Positions 1 to 10,935 of a stretch of DNA of 40,000 bases are shown here, piece after piece. A model generated the notes under the pieces. It was given only the letters and a program-made list of their open reading frames with translations, was not told the DNA's origin and did no database searches. The position numbers and the translations under genes are program-made. The stretch is from Prorocentrum cordatum (taxonomy: Eukaryota; Sar; Dinophyceae; Prorocentrales; Prorocentraceae): assembly GCA_963575745.1 (NCBI GenBank), contig CAUYUJ010020276.1, positions 74,506 to 114,505 of the forward strand, given 5' to 3'. Each line of letters starts with the position of its first letter. Position 1 is the stretch's first letter.

Positions 1-470
1 TCTTTCCTGTGGTTTTTCCATGTGTTCGGGGCCCTCGACTTTTTGAGCGTCCAACGCTCCATGACGGCCCAAAGAGGCCCCCAAGACCGCCCCACGACGG
101 CCCAAGATGCCTCCAAAAGGGCACCCAGACGACGCAAGAGGGCTCTGAGACGGCCCCAAAGGCGCCCAGGACGGCCCGAAGACATTCCCAAGAAAGGCCC
201 AAGAGGGGGGAACACGAACAGGAAATCCGAGTCTTCCGCCCCACGAGGCCCCAAGGAGGCCCCAAGGAGGCGCCGAGAGGCCCCCAAGAGGTCAGAAGAG
301 ACGCCAAGAGGCCCTCAAGACTCAGCCCGACGAACATCCTCGAAACCTATGACCCAGAGCCCAGGCACGGAAACGAGGATGGGCCGACGGCCACAAGACA
401 GATCCCCTGACCGTCACTTGCGCTTCGGAACTCGTACCCTTCCTACTTACGCAAGTGGCTGGGTATTACT
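1..470 (+). repeat. Degenerate 12-bp GGCCCCCAAGAC array
   Basis: Positions 61-345 are a loose tandem series of units close to GGCCCCCAAGAC, with a spacing of about 12 bases. Because the period is a multiple of three, open frames persist for 130-190 codons and give Arg/Pro/Lys-rich peptides, but there is no codon bias or domain. The flanks (1-60 and 346-470) are single-copy and show no gene. The same family returns near 4.8, 7.9-8.7, 26.2-26.9, 33.1-33.5, 37.5-38.1 and 38.4-38.8 kb. Confidence 0.7.
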
Positions 471-1096
471 GAAGGGGCCTTGGGACACACAAATGAATAC
501 ACACAAACAACAGGATTCCCTCTCTTTTCAAATACTTTCTGGGTCTTGTATCTTCCACCCCAACTTCCAGATTTTCCAGCATGTTCCAAGGAATCGACGA
601 TGACTTGTGTCTGTGTGCTTCTGCCCCTCCTGACGCGTTGCCGCCCGGGCCGCCTCGTGGGCGCCCCGTGCACCACGGGGGGGGGGGTGTTATGGCGAGG
701 CTTCCCCGCGGTGCCGCCCGCGCCGCCTCGTGGGCACCGCGTGGGCGCCCCGCGCCCGGAGGGCACAGATTGAAGGGGCCCTGGGGCGCACAAAGAGATA
801 CACACAACCAACAGGCTTCCCCGTCTGTCCCACATGTTCGGGGTTTTTTGGTCCTCCCACCGCCCACAGTCTCCCCTATTTTCTGGATGGTTCGTCGACG
901 AGTTGCGTCTGGGTGTTGCTTCCCTCCTGAGATCTGCCGAGGCCTTGGCCGCGCTGCCGCCAACGCGCCGCCCTGCGAGGGCCCCCTCTGGCGCCCCCCG
1001 CGCGCTGCGGGGCGTGTTTGCCGGAGCTCCGCCACGGTGCCGCCCCGTGGCCGCCCCGTGGGCGCCCCGTGCGCGCCGAGCTCGCGCGGCGCAGGC
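471..1096. repeat. Diverged tandem duplication, unit about 300 bp
   Basis: The segment starting GAAGGGGCC at 471 recurs at 772. Both copies have the same order of landmarks: ACACACAA runs, a pyrimidine-rich stretch, a CGACGA core, then GC-rich DNA with GTGCCGCCC at 711 and again at 1037. The offset grows from 301 to 326 bases through small indels. Long minus-strand frames through both copies share peptide similarity only because the DNA is duplicated. Confidence 0.7.
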
Positions 1097-1745
1097 GCGA
1101 CGGCGTGGCCGCAGACGCGCACGACACGCAGCACGTCCTGCATCGCACGGCTCGCGCCCCATCGCTTCCGCCTCCGATTCCCGCCGCTGGCCGCACGCGG
1201 CGGAGCCTACACCACACAGCGTACACCGCGGAGTCTTCACCCCCACGACTCGCACCGCAGAGCTTACACCGCATGGGGTTCGGCCCCATCGCCCACACCG
1301 CATAGATCTCACCACCAGCGCAACAACGCACGGTGTGGGGGGTTCACGCTGGCCAACCTGTTCCCTTGCCTAGCACCAGTGCAAATTCAATGCGGTTGCG
1401 CATCAGCTCGCAAATATGTTAGATTCGGAAACAAACATGGCGCGTATGCGATGCACCTGACTCAACTGTAACCAATCCACACACCGACGCGAAACGTCTT
1501 CCGCAAGTTTCAGATCCGCTTGCCCCGCAAGGCTGAGATGCATGCTACTGGACAACTGTCATATATGTTATGCGTGTTGCCTTTGACGTATGTTGTCTCT
1601 CCAACCATGTCCTGTATCCTGTCATACAATTTACCTGAGCAGAGCGACCTACCAAACAAAGACGGGGGGACCTCACATGCGAACCTGATGCAAGGAGTAG
1701 CGCGTGCGCGTAAGACTTAGGGGTAGGGAATGTCGTTGGGAGCGC
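1097..1745. other. GC-rich then single-copy DNA, no gene recognised
   Basis: From 1097 to 1330 the sequence is GC-rich with a loose ACACCGC-containing repeat (about 1200-1310). From 1331 to 1745 it is more balanced and not repetitive within this window. A 66-codon frame at 1520-1720 shows no domain or GC-rich third positions. I see no RNA gene or regulatory signal. Confidence 0.4.
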
Positions 1746-1747
1746 AA

Positions 1748-2013
1748 GCTGCGAAGAGGAGGAAGAGCGGGAGGGCCGGGAGGGGGCGCAGGGAGGAGAG
1801 GAGAAGGGAGGAGGAGGGCAGACCAGAGAAGAGGCAGCTGGAGGGCAAGGAGGGGAGAAAAGTCAGAAGGACGAGGAGGACGGGGAGGACAAAGGGGGGA
1901 GGAGGAGGAGGAGGAGGAGGAGGAGGAGGAGGAGGAGGAGGAGGAGGAGGAGGAGGAGGAGGAGGAGGAGGAGGGGGAGGGGGAGGAGGAGAGGAGGAGG
2001 AGGAGGAGGAAGA
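1748..2013 (+). repeat. Purine tract with perfect (GGA)n core
   Basis: The plus strand is almost purely purine. An uninterrupted or nearly uninterrupted GGA run occupies about 1897-2012. All three plus frames are open through it, giving poly-Gly/Glu/Arg on plus and poly-Pro/Ser on minus, which explains the long frames here. Confidence 0.95.
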
Positions 2014-2838
2014 AACCCCAAATTCAGAAAGACCAAGTCGCCGAACCGTTGCCCAGGCGTCGTCGAGCCTCCTTATACTCAAAGTCGACTCGCGGACCCG
2101 TCCCGAGCTCGGCCCTGGCCAGGTTTCGGAGCTGCGCCTGGCCGCAGCAACGAGGGCACCCCAGGAGGCACCGAAAACGGCTGCACTCGAGCTCGCCATC
2201 GTCGACGTCTTCGGCCTCCCCCTCCTTCCTCGGGCGCGGTCCAGACAGATCCCCGGGAGCCTCCGAAGGGCGCCCCCGCCACGACCGAGACGCGCAGCCG
2301 GTCGGGCTCATCGTCCCAGTGAGCCGAGTACACCTGTCAGGAAGTGGGGGGGCACCCTCCCAGAGCGTTATATCGAAGGGGAGCAGGCGGGCAATTCCTG
2401 TGCTTCGAGTGGTCCACACCGAAGAACGCGAGGCGGGCTACCGGGATATCCAGGGGCAACTGACATCCTTTGGACCTGGCGGCCATGGCATGCAGTCGTC
2501 ACTCGTTGAACACGGGAAGGGGAATACCCAGGGAGCACCGGTACACTTTAGGCTTGGCGGCCGCGGCACGTATGCAGGGTGTGCAAGGCGTGTCGGGAAC
2601 TCTGTTCTTGAAATCTAAGATCCCCAGCCAGTCGGGTGGAGAACAGAACGGCCAAACACTGGAGGCGATGGCAATGACAATGGAAGTAAGACTGGCAGTC
2701 GAAAGCCCGCTGGCTCAAAGAGCGAGGAGATCTGTCCCACGGCGCTTGGAGGGAGCCCTGACTGGCCACTGCGCAGGACCGCCCGACTCGAGACCGAAAA
2801 CTTGGCCAGGATCGCCCCCCGCCGAGGTCACAAAGAAG
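2014..2838. other. GC-rich single-copy stretch, no gene recognised
   Basis: No recognised domain or splice-bounded exon was found. A short imperfect duplication centred on TGGCGGCC is visible at about 2468-2495 and 2550-2580. Open frames of up to 304 codons cross it, but they begin inside the neighbouring GGA tract. Confidence 0.35.
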
Positions 2839-2888
2839 CGAGGAGGAAAGGAAAGAAGGAGGAGGAGGAGGAGGAGGAGGAGGAGGAG
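2839..2888 (+). repeat. Short (AGG)n tract
   Basis: A purine-only run of AGG triplets with few interruptions. It lies inside several overlapping open frames on both strands. Confidence 0.9.
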
Positions 2889-3777
2889 TCCGGTGACGGA
2901 GAAGAGGCCAGGAGAACGGGCTCTGGGGGGAGCAAGACCCGGGCTCCACAAACGAGGACTCGCCCGAGAAAGCTGCAGCCGCGAATCAAAAATGATCCAC
3001 CAGTATTCCCTCATGTTTTGCCCCGCTGGATCTGGCAAGATCCTGGCTTGCAGTGCCCTGGCTTCTGGTGGCCCGTCAGGGGGCGGGAAAGCAAAGGCCA
3101 GATGGCGAACGGCGACGAGCAGACGTGCGCGTGTCCCCGCGATCACGCGACCCACCGTTGGCAGGCCGGTGCGCGGCCTGGCATGCGCCCCGTGGAGCGC
3201 AAGGCCGCTGCACCAGAGAGCGGCACGGAATGTGAGAGCGCCGCCAGCGCGTGGCACCGCCAGACGATCCGCCGGTCAGCGCATCGTGATAAAGCGCAGG
3301 TCAGCTGAGCACGGGTCGCGAGAGCGTGCAGCTCGACGTCGTCTGGACGCCCAAGGAACCCCCTCTAGACACCCCAGACATCCTCAGTTCCGAAAGCCCT
3401 CAAGCAGAGCGGGGCCAAGACGCCCCCCAAACACCCCCGGATGCGCGGCTCTGCAGCGGCACGGTGGCGCCGGAGCCGACTCGAACCGCCCGTCCCGCCT
3501 GGCGCGCCGAGCGCATGAGCTCTTCCTCCCAGGAGCCGGCCAACACGCTCAGACCAGGGCGCGGCGTCCGCTGCACAGTGACTGTCGCTCGACATGACGC
3601 TCGTGAGAAACCAGACACGGTATCCGCAAACACAACCACTCCGCAGCTGCAAAAATGTTGCGCTCGATCCGCCGCCCCGCCGCATGTACACTTGTGAACG
3701 TCCTCAGGTCCATCCGAATTGTCTGGAGTGGGCACTGTTACTGCATTGCCTCGCGCTCCTGTGCAACAGGGGGCATG
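2889..3777. other. GC-rich DNA with overlapping open frames, no gene recognised
   Basis: A plus-strand frame (2470-3597, 375 codons) and minus-strand frames cover this stretch together. The plus frame contains a GSGK tetrapeptide near 3030 but no complete P-loop and no start or splice context, so I do not call it a gene. No repeat family from elsewhere in the window is present. Confidence 0.35.
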
Positions 3778-3882
3778 ACGACCCCCATCCGAGGTTTCGT
3801 GGTGTTTTCGGATGGACCAAACATTCTGGGCCCAACCCTGGGATATACGACGGGGGGGCGTCCATCCTCGATGGGGGTGCGT
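3778..3882. repeat. Small inverted-repeat element (candidate)
   Basis: The left arm 3778-3794 (ACGACCCCCATCCGAGG) and right arm 3866-3882 are inverted repeats matching at about 15 of 17 positions, around a core of about 70 bp. Size and structure fit a degenerate foldback element. A chance hairpin is possible because the arms are short. Confidence 0.4.
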
Positions 3883-4776
3883 CCAAGTAGCCCCTTGGGG
3901 CGTGTCCCAGGGTGTTCCCCTCCTTTTCTTAGCGGCTTCACTTTTCGTCAGACAGCCGTGGGCTGGCGGAGAAAATCGCCTGCGAGGGTGGTTTGGTGGG
4001 CGATGCACTGCAACGCTAAAAGCTGCGGATGCATGCTTGTTGTTATCAAAAACAGGCTTGCCTAGAGAATTATAGCTCAAACCCTAGACCTGGTCTGGAT
4101 TTGCTCCCGTCCATGTTTCACCCATGTGCGATCTTGGGCAGGCGAATTCCCCCAACGATGCTTGCGCCCAGAGTTTTTCACTTCGGCTACTTGGGGAAAT
4201 TTGTTGGACGTGATGGGGTATGTGCTGGTGTCCGGATCGCTAGCGCCCCAGGGGGTTTCGCGGGCGCCTCGTGTTGAGTGGGTGTGCCGAAGCTTCGCCT
4301 GGCGCCTACCCGCGGGCGCTCGCTTGTTTGGTGGACGCCCCCAGTGTGCTCCCCCCTCGACAAAAACACACACACACACATAACAAAAAACGCATCGCGC
4401 ATGCGGTGGGGCACGAGCTCCCTGGCAAAACCATAGAAACTGTTTACTGTAATTGTTATATGAAGCGGTCCTTGCCCATTCTTGAGTACGAAAACCAAGG
4501 ACATCATCACGCCTGTAATCGTGATGCAATGAGACTGCTTGGCCATGTTGAAACAACGCCTTCGCAAATCCGCCGCTGTGCCCCGAAGCACCAAAGGGAA
4601 AATCCTTGGGTCCTCAAGGGGTCCGTGTTCTCTGCACTCACGACTGGGTGACAATTGCTTGGGGCTGGGGGCCCACATTCGCAAATTGTCTCGGCGTCCC
4701 CGCGCGCTGTTGGGCTCTGCCGCGTGGATTATCCGGAAACCACAAAGCCCCACGACAGGCCAGGAGTGCCGTAACA
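3883..4776. other. Single-copy DNA, no gene recognised
   Basis: Mixed-composition DNA with a short (CA)n run at 4365-4381 and a small hairpin ATCACG/CGTGAT near 4503-4524. Open frames of 80-230 codons overlap on both strands without a domain. Confidence 0.35.
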
Positions 4777-4885
4777 AAAAACGCCCAGGAACCCTCAAAG
4801 ATGATCCCGAAAACGCCCAAGAGGCCCCCAAAAAAACCCAATAACGCTCCAACAAAAAAACCCAAGAGTGCCCCAAAAAACAAAA
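4777..4885 (+). repeat. A-rich variant of the 12-mer CAAGAGGCCCC array
   Basis: Units resembling CCCAAGAGGCCCCC alternate with runs of six or seven A. It appears to be a short, diverged member of the dispersed 12-bp family. Confidence 0.5.
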
Positions 4886-5830
4886 CGCATGTTCGATGTT
4901 ATTCGCGTTCCCGCGTTTTCAGGCTTCCGGGACTGCCCCGCAGTGGGTTCGTTTCTGCGGGCCCCGGGGCCCGACACGGACCGACGACGACAACGACAAG
5001 AACGACGACAACGGGCTCGGGAGGACGTGGGGGGAAGGTCGGAAGAAATGCGGGGACTTGGAAGGATGTGGGAGTTGGCCCTGCGGCTGTTGAGGACTCC
5101 AACAGTCTGGAACACCTAGAGGTCGCTCTGGAGATTAATATCGATGGCGCACACGCCGATGGGCTGGCACTCTGTAAAGCGTTGGCAAGACCATACGTAG
5201 CTTGATTCGAAAATGGCCAATAGGATATGCAAAAATATGGGAGGGGGACAACTCGGGGACGAGGTGGGGGAAGAGGGGGGCGGGAGGGAATGGGCGAGGT
5301 TGGAAGGAGTTTTTTTTTGAATGGCACATAAGCAGATAAGAGCGAACAGCCACATCGTACCTCGGCTCGCCAGCACGCTTCGACATGTCACGAAATTCGG
5401 CCCGCAAATGCGAGCGAACGTTACGAAGAGAACGAGGAAGGGCGAGGGGGAGGACGAGGCGGAGGGGCAAGGGCACGTTGCGGATAAACCCCTATGGCCC
5501 AAACGGCCACTTCTAGCATCGTAATAACGCACAGCGCAATCCAGAGGGGAAGAAGAAGGAGAGGAGGAGTGGCAGAGGACGACGAAGAAGGGGGAGGGTA
5601 TTAGTAGGCGGTGGAGCAGGCGGGAGGAGGCAGGATTATGTTATGCCATACAGCAACAGCACGCATGGCATCGTTCGACGTCACCTCTCCTTCGTCAGCG
5701 CCATGTGTAACAGATGCGGGATAAACGTTGCTCCACCCAGACATGGCTGCGAAATCCCCTGGCAGCTTTTCTTCCAGAGTTCCACTAATAGGAAGAGCAT
5801 GGGAAGAGAACATCGGGATGCAAAACTAAA
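4886..5830. other. Mostly single-copy DNA with purine-rich segments
   Basis: A plus frame ending at 5205 has a balanced, protein-like C-terminal stretch (about 5095-5205), but no acceptor, domain or codon bias settles it. 5220-5310 and 5540-5630 are G/A-rich on plus. A 70-codon minus frame (5813-5601) has near-random third positions. No gene is called. Confidence 0.3.
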
Positions 5831-6845
5831 CCACACTAGCCTGCGCAGTGCAATCGCCTGTAAGCGCCACAACAGGCAGGCAAGCAGCGACACATGCCTC
5901 TTAACACCACGCCGTGCCTATGAATTCGGAGCCGCAAACGGTGGGGAACCTGTAAACGCCACAACACGTTTGTGAGCACCACGCGTCCCTTTTCAGCACC
6001 ACGCCACGCCTGTGAGCAAAGCGCCACACCTGATGAGGGGTAGGGGAGTTTCATGAGAAAATACGGCGCGCACTACAGTCGGTGAAAAAAACATTGCGAA
6101 CCATACTACGAACAACAAAACAACGCGTGTAAACCAGAGTGGAAACCGCTGCATACCAACCACTGCGTACACAACGCACCACGTAAAAAAACCCAGGGAC
6201 ACACTGCGAAGAACTAGCTATACGAAGGAAACACCACACAGGAACACACGACATACACCACACTCCGTCACTGCGCAAAACACTACATGAAACAAAGCAC
6301 ACTGCATAAGAACACTGTATACAAAAAGCAAACACGACGAACAGCCCCCCAGAAACACGGCACAAGAGACTACGCAAGACACGCAACGCAAGAAACAATG
6401 CAGAAATCAAAGAAACCATACAACAATAACCGCAAAACCAATACGGCAAAACCCGCAAGAAACAATACGGCAAGAACCACAAGACAAACTACGGCAGAAA
6501 ACGCAGGAAGCAATACGGCAAGACACGCAAGAAACAATGCGGCAGGAAACGCAGGATCCAAGACGGCAGGAACCAGCGCAGGAAACACCACGCAGGAAAC
6601 ACCACGCAGGAAACACCACGTAGGAAGCACCACGCAGGAAGCACCACGCAGGAAACACCACGCAGGCCACTACACAGGAAACAATGCGGCAGGAACCCGC
6701 GCAGGAAACACAACGAAGGAAGCAATACGGCAGGAACCCTCGCAAGGAACACAACGCAGAAAACACATCGCAGGCCACCACGCGGGAACACGCGCCGGCG
6801 TGCAAAACACTGCGTAAACAATAATCAATACGTAAAACACACTAC
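5831..6845 (+). repeat. Degenerate AGGAAACACCACGC-type array
   Basis: From 5831 to 6050 there are loose repeats of CGCCACAACAC and GAGCACCACGC type. From about 6060 to 6845 units of 14-15 bases around AGGAAACACCACGC dominate, cleanest at 6580-6720. On the minus strand this produces long Cys/Phe/Leu-rich frames that look membrane-like but only reflect the repeat. Confidence 0.75.
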
Positions 6846-6952
6846 GTAGGCAGATTATGCTGATGGTGATGATGATGTGGTTGAGGATGATGATGATGAT
6901 GATGATGCTGATGATGATGATGATGATGATGCTGATGATGATGATGATGATT

Positions 6953-7008
<56 letters not shown>

Positions 7009-7062
7009 ACTGATTATGCTGCTGATGACGATAATGATCAAAAGGAGGAAGAAATCCAAGAG
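6846..7062 (+). repeat. (GAT)n microsatellite
   Basis: A GAT/ATG triplet run, near-perfect over about 6881-7012 with a few GCT and TAT interruptions. It is read as poly-Asp or poly-Met on plus and poly-His or poly-Ile on minus. Confidence 0.95.
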
Positions 7063-7180
7063 AAAACACTACGTAACAACAGCTACATAACAAACCAGTA
7101 CGTATAAAAAAACACAAGAAAATAAGATGTTACAACACATAACAGAAAACAGCACCACGTAAAACACTACGCATTATTCT
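7063..7180 (+). repeat. Resumed AAACACTACGTAA array
   Basis: Short units such as AAAACACTACG recur at about 7065, 7078 and 7158. They match the degenerate array left of the GAT tract, so the microsatellite appears to lie inside that array. Confidence 0.5.
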
Positions 7181-7867
7181 AATTCACGAGTAAGATTTCG
7201 ATGTCACGATTAAGAGAAGCCTTGGAGGCACATGCTTGGCGAATTTTACTCATTTGCCACCTTCTGCGAGTCGCAAATTAAAACAGCCCCTTTTGCTGTC
7301 GAAATCAAATCAAAGGTACACCAGCTGCCCTGGATGATCACCCCATCAGCCGCAGCCGACCTTTGAAGGCGACCAAGAAGGCAGCGGCAAAGCATGTCAC
7401 TGTGGAGGAGCGCGAACCCAAGCATTGCCAACACTCGGTCCGGAAGCATGGGCGAACACGCGTTCGGTCTCACCTGCTTCCCGCATGTTCCACCACGGGG
7501 GCCGCCCTCGAGTCGTCGCTTTGAACGGACTGCCGTCCGCTGATGCAGACCGCCCCGGGCGTCACCCGCTTAAACGAGCGGCGGGAGCATGCCTCGCCCT
7601 CGGCACTTGCTGCCCTCCCCATCGCCGCCGAGGAATGTCGCTGCGTTACGTCTCTCTTCGCCACTCCCTCCGACAGGGCGGGGGCTCCTCACTGGGGGCG
7701 GGGGCGCAGTTGGGGTCGAACTGACCCGTCCAGCTCTGTCGGGCAGATACTCCTGAAGAGCGAAGGCTGGTCAGTCCATTTAGCCAACTTGCTCGGGGCG
7801 AACGCCGCGCGAGCCCCTGGTTTCTGCTTCTGTTGTGCTGCTGGTCGCGGCGCTGCCGGTGCCCTCT
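7181..7867. other. Single-copy DNA, no confident gene
   Basis: This is one of the longer non-repetitive stretches. Overlapping plus frames (7425-7724 and 7543 onward) show moderately GC-rich third positions at the left end of the second frame. That frame then runs straight into the 12-mer array and ends there, so a spliced exon is possible but unsupported. A 75-codon minus frame (7473-7246) has no recognised domain. Confidence 0.3.
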
Positions 7868-8660
7868 GGACCCCAAAGGTCGCCCCAAGATCGCCCAAGA
7901 GGCCTTCAAGAGGGCCCCAGAACGGCCCAAGAGGCCCCGAAGACGGCCCCCAGAGGGACCCAAGACTGCCCACGAGGCCTCCAAGACGCCCAACATGGCT
8001 TCCAAGACGGTCCTGGAGCACCCCAAGAGGGCCCCACGTCGGCCCAAAGAGGCCCTCAAGACGACGGCCAGACACGGCTTCCGACGGCGTCCGACGTGCC
8101 AGGAGGCCATCCAGACGGCCAAAGATAACTCCAAGATGGCCCAAGACGGCCCAAGAGGCCCCCAAGAGGTCTCCAAAACGGCCCCACAGGCCCCCAAGAG
8201 GTCCTCCAGGAAGGCCCGAAGGAGCCGATATGATTGGTCTTCCTTTGCTTTTTGAAGGAGTTTGGCATTTGCGTCTCTTCGATCTTCCGACGGCCCGAGA
8301 CGGCCAAAGAGTCCCCAAAGATCGCCCCAGGATCGCCCACGAGGCCTTCCACAATGGCCCCAGAAAGGCCCAAGAGGGCCCGAAGCCGGCCCCAAGAGGG
8401 CCCGAAGGCCCAAGAAGCCTCTCAGACGCCCAAGATGGCCTCTAAGACGGCCCTGGAGCACCCCAAGAGGGCCCAAAGTCGGCCCAGAGAGGCCCCCAAG
8501 ACGGCCTCCGCCGGCGCCAGACGGGCCAGGAATGCCCAAGACGGCCAGAGAGGCCCCCCGGAGAAGCCAAGAGGCCCAAGGAGGCCTCCAAGATGCACTC
8601 GACAGGCTCACAGGAAGCTCCAAGGAGGCCTCAAGAGTGCCCCCAGAGGCTCCCAAGATG
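7868..8660 (+). repeat. 12-mer array arranged as two 440-bp units
   Basis: The CCAAGAGGCCCC-type family fills this region. A higher-order duplication is visible. CCCCAAAGGTCGCCCCAAGA at 7871 matches 8313, and CTGGAGCACCCCAAGAGGGC near 8013 matches 8453, so the unit is 440-442 bp. Each unit carries the same non-repetitive landmarks, so the array grew by segmental duplication as well as by slippage. The 300-codon frame through it is a by-product of the period being a multiple of three. Confidence 0.75.
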
Positions 8661-8757
8661 CCTCCTCCTCCTCCTCCTTCTCTTCCTCCTCCTCCTCCTC
8701 CTCCTCCTCCTCCTTCTCCTCCTCCTCCTCCTCCTCCTCCTCCTCCTCCTCCTCCTC
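8661..8757 (+). repeat. (CTC)n microsatellite
   Basis: A CTC/TCC triplet run with two TTC interruptions. It follows directly on the second 440-bp unit of the 12-mer array. Confidence 0.95.
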
Positions 8758-9131
8758 ATGTTCCCCGCCACCCTCCCCCAAGTGTTCCCCGAAGGGTTTT
8801 TACAAGGTTTGGGGGAACACATGGCCCGATAGCTTGGCAGAGCTCTTGCCACACCGCTCAGCCACATTGGCGATTCCAAAAGGCAGGGGGCGGAGGCGAT
8901 TCGCCGTAGGCGTCTTCGATATGAAGCCAAGGCGAAGCCAACGTCGTCCCATAGTTAATTGACTCCAGCGATGTCCAGTCGAATCCAATGAACCTTCCTG
9001 CGCCAACCCCTGCAGGAGCTGTCAAGACGGGGGGCGACAGGCAGCTGAACATGGTTCAAGATTCACTGCCTCACCACCGATGCACACCCGAGGGTCGCAA
9101 CACCATGGGAGCAACCGAAGGAGTGCATGTC
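8758..9131. other. Single-copy DNA, no gene recognised
   Basis: No tract or repeat from elsewhere in the window is present. A plus frame starting at 8988 reads into the dispersed repeat to the right and stops at 9386. It has no recognised domain. Confidence 0.35.
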
Positions 9132-9485
9132 GGGCTGCTGAAACAAGGAACGCTCAGTGAGGAGCGAAACCCCTGGCCCATAATCGGCAATGGACAAACC
9201 TCCCTTTTAATAAACCTCCATTTAATGAAAACGGCCTACGACCGAAACCGACAGACCTCGACCCGCAAACCCAACGGCCGCGACGCCTTCTCGCGAACCG
9301 AAAACGGCCCATTCGCTAATCGGCGTGTCAGGGTAGGTGGTCTATCAACCTCCGACATAAGCGCCTGCGTGGACGAGGAGCGCTAGAGAAACAGCCATGG
9401 AAGGACCTGAGGAGCATCGAGCCCCTTCCGAACCAAAAGCGGCCCTTCTTTTGGCGCCTCGACTGCACCACTGATACACTGCCTA
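9132..9485 (+). repeat. Dispersed repeat D, copy 1
   Basis: From about 9186 this segment matches 12224-12515 at roughly 90 percent. The 3' half, including GAAACAGCCATGGAAGGACC, is nearly identical. Similarity continues past the stop codon of the short frame ending at 9386 and the frame diverges upstream, so the conserved unit is DNA, not a protein. Diverged copies lie at 13085-13215 and 17385-17540. No terminal inverted repeat was found, so a SINE-like or other short interspersed element is possible. Confidence 0.65.
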
Positions 9486-9638
9486 AGTCCACGGGCGCCA
9501 AGTGGTCCAAGACAATCAGGCGCCGGTCAACAAGCGGTGGGGTGCACCCGGAGAGAGTTGAGGCACGAAAGAGGACAGGGACAGAGCGCTAGGGTGGGAG
9601 GAGGGAGGAGCCCGTGAACCACCGATGTACACTCTAGA
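9486..9638. other. Short single-copy spacer
   Basis: It separates repeat D from the first foldback element. Nothing recognisable is present. Confidence 0.3.
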
Positions 9639-9866
9639 GGCCTCCAAGTTGGGGTCGGAGCAAATGGGGTCGAAGGATCGCGCCGCATCGCCTATGCATC
9701 GGTGATGCATCGGCGATGCATTGGCGATGCACGGGCGATGCATCGGCGACGTCGGCGATGCATTGGCGACGTCGGCGTGGAGAACATCGCGCTCCGCATC
9801 GAGCCGCATCGCCGATCAATCGGGGATGCGGCGCGATCCTCCGACCCCGTCTGCTCGGGCCCCAGC
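9639..9866 (+). mobile_element. Foldback element family FB1, copy 1
   Basis: The left end GGCCTCCAAGTTGGGGTCGG and a right end near 9866 are inverted. The pairing extends inward through GATCGCGCCGCATCGCC and its complement GGCGATGCGGCGCGATC. Between them GATGCATCGGC-type units repeat, themselves partly palindromic. The core GACGTCGGCGTGGAGAACAT is shared with the other three copies (14477, 18752 and 29425), all in the same orientation. It has no coding capacity and is best described as a MITE-like foldback element. Confidence 0.7.
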
Positions 9867-9880
9867 TATAGCAGAAGGAA

Positions 9881-10061
9881 GAACGCCACAAACACAAACT
9901 TTTGGCGCTCCGCGCGGATTCCTGGGATCCGCGCAGGACACCCCCTCCCTGGCGCGCTCCGCGCGCCAGTGGCGGCGCCGGAGGCGCCGCCGGGGGGGGG
10001 GGCCGTGCGCCGATGCCAGAAAGCCGCGCGGAGCGCCAAGAGCTTGTGTGAATGGCGCCTT
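9881..10061. mobile_element. Foldback element FB4 with 34-36-bp terminal inverted repeats
   Basis: The left arm 9884-9917 and right arm 10024-10059 are inverted and share TTGGCGCTCCGCGCGG plus an outer CACAAACAC-like segment. The interior carries further perfect hairpins (GGCGCGCTCCGCGCGCC and GGCGGCGCCGGAGGCGCC). No ORF of interest is present. The element lies about 15 bp from FB1 copy 1. Confidence 0.65.
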
Positions 10062-10365
10062 TTTCGGTGGTCCTCAGAACGTGCGTTGGCGCCAACGTGT
10101 GCAGGTCCATCGAAGCCCGTAAGTACGACGTGGCGCAACGATGGCCGGCACCGGCCGAACGGGGTTGAGACACATTGGGATACCTCCCGTCCTGAGGATC
10201 ATCGACTTTTCTTCTTCGAATCTGCAGACCCCCCACGAAACTTCAAGCAAGTTTTGCCGACCCCCCTCCCCCCAATTCCGATGTTCAGCTGCGCGCGCGG
10301 CGCGGTGCGCGGACGCCGTCGGGAACTTTGAAGCCACGCGCTTCGGCGCCAACATTCAAATATTC
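10062..10365. other. Single-copy DNA, no gene recognised
   Basis: A C-rich run lies at 10255-10275 and GC-rich DNA at 10290-10355. No exon or repeat is evident. Confidence 0.3.
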
Positions 10366-10600
10366 GGGGATCTTCTGACCCGGGTCAATAGGAAACCAAA
10401 AACTGCAATGCAGGAAAAAAAACGGCAACGCAGGTCTTCGCAAACCCGGGTCAGCCAATATGCGCGGCCGCCTCGCGGCCTCGAGCGGCTCGCTGACCCG
10501 GGTCAGCCAGAGGGGGCCTTCGCAGGATCCTGCAGGACCTGGCGCTCTGGCTGACCCCCGTTTGCACTGACCCCCGTCTCTTAGGCCCCGAAATCTGGGG
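10366..10600 (+). repeat. Dispersed TGACCCGGGTCA repeat, copy 1
   Basis: This matches 23377-23620 at roughly 90 percent over 235 bp. It contains the perfect 12-bp palindrome TGACCCGGGTCA, several near copies of it, GGATCCTGCAGGA and a NotI-like GCGGCCGC. Both copies begin GGGGAT and end with tandem TGACCCCCGT motifs. No terminal inverted repeat or ORF was found. Confidence 0.7.
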
Positions 10601-10935
10601 GCCTCGGGGCGCCGGCGCGTCGCGGGAAAACTCGCGTGACGTTTCGCGGAGGGGTGCGGGAGGCGCCCCGGGAGCAGCCGAGGCCACGGGACTCCCCCCG
10701 GCGGCCGCCCCGCGCTCCAGCGGCCCGCTCGTGGCAGCCGCTCGCCGACCTCGCCGCTCACGTCTAAGCGCCCCCCTCCCCGGCCGTGGCCGCGAGGGGC
10801 GAGGAGTAGGAGGACGACGAATAGGGGGACGAGGGAGGACGAGGAAGGACGAGGAATAGGAGGACGACGAGGGCGAGGAAGGCGAGGACGACGAAAGCGG
10901 GGAGGGCGGAGGAGGAGGAGGAGGAGGAGGAGGAC
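10601..10935. repeat. GC-rich segment followed by GAGGACGACGA purine array
   Basis: 10601-10795 is very GC-rich without a recognised domain. 10796-10935 is G/A-rich with GAGGACGACGA-like units grading into (GGA)n at 10908-10933. Long minus frames here are Pro/Ser/Leu-rich by composition. Confidence 0.6.

Noticed and set aside
3478-3545. Minus-strand GGTTCGAGTC resembling a tRNA T-arm B box
   Set aside because: The flanking bases do not form a 5-bp T stem, and no acceptor, D or anticodon arms can be drawn.
2470-3597. Plus-strand frame of 375 codons with a GSGK motif
   Set aside because: The motif is not a full P-loop (GxxxxGK[ST]), the frame passes through an AGG tract, and antisense frames are equally open.
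5601-6845. Hydrophobic Cys/Phe/Leu-rich minus-strand frames resembling membrane proteins
   Set aside because: They are the antisense reading of the AGGAAACACCACGC array.
8988-9386. Plus frame sharing a conserved C-terminus with 12225-12422
   Set aside because: Nucleotide identity is as high or higher beyond the stop and the N-terminal parts are unrelated, so a shared non-coding repeat explains it.
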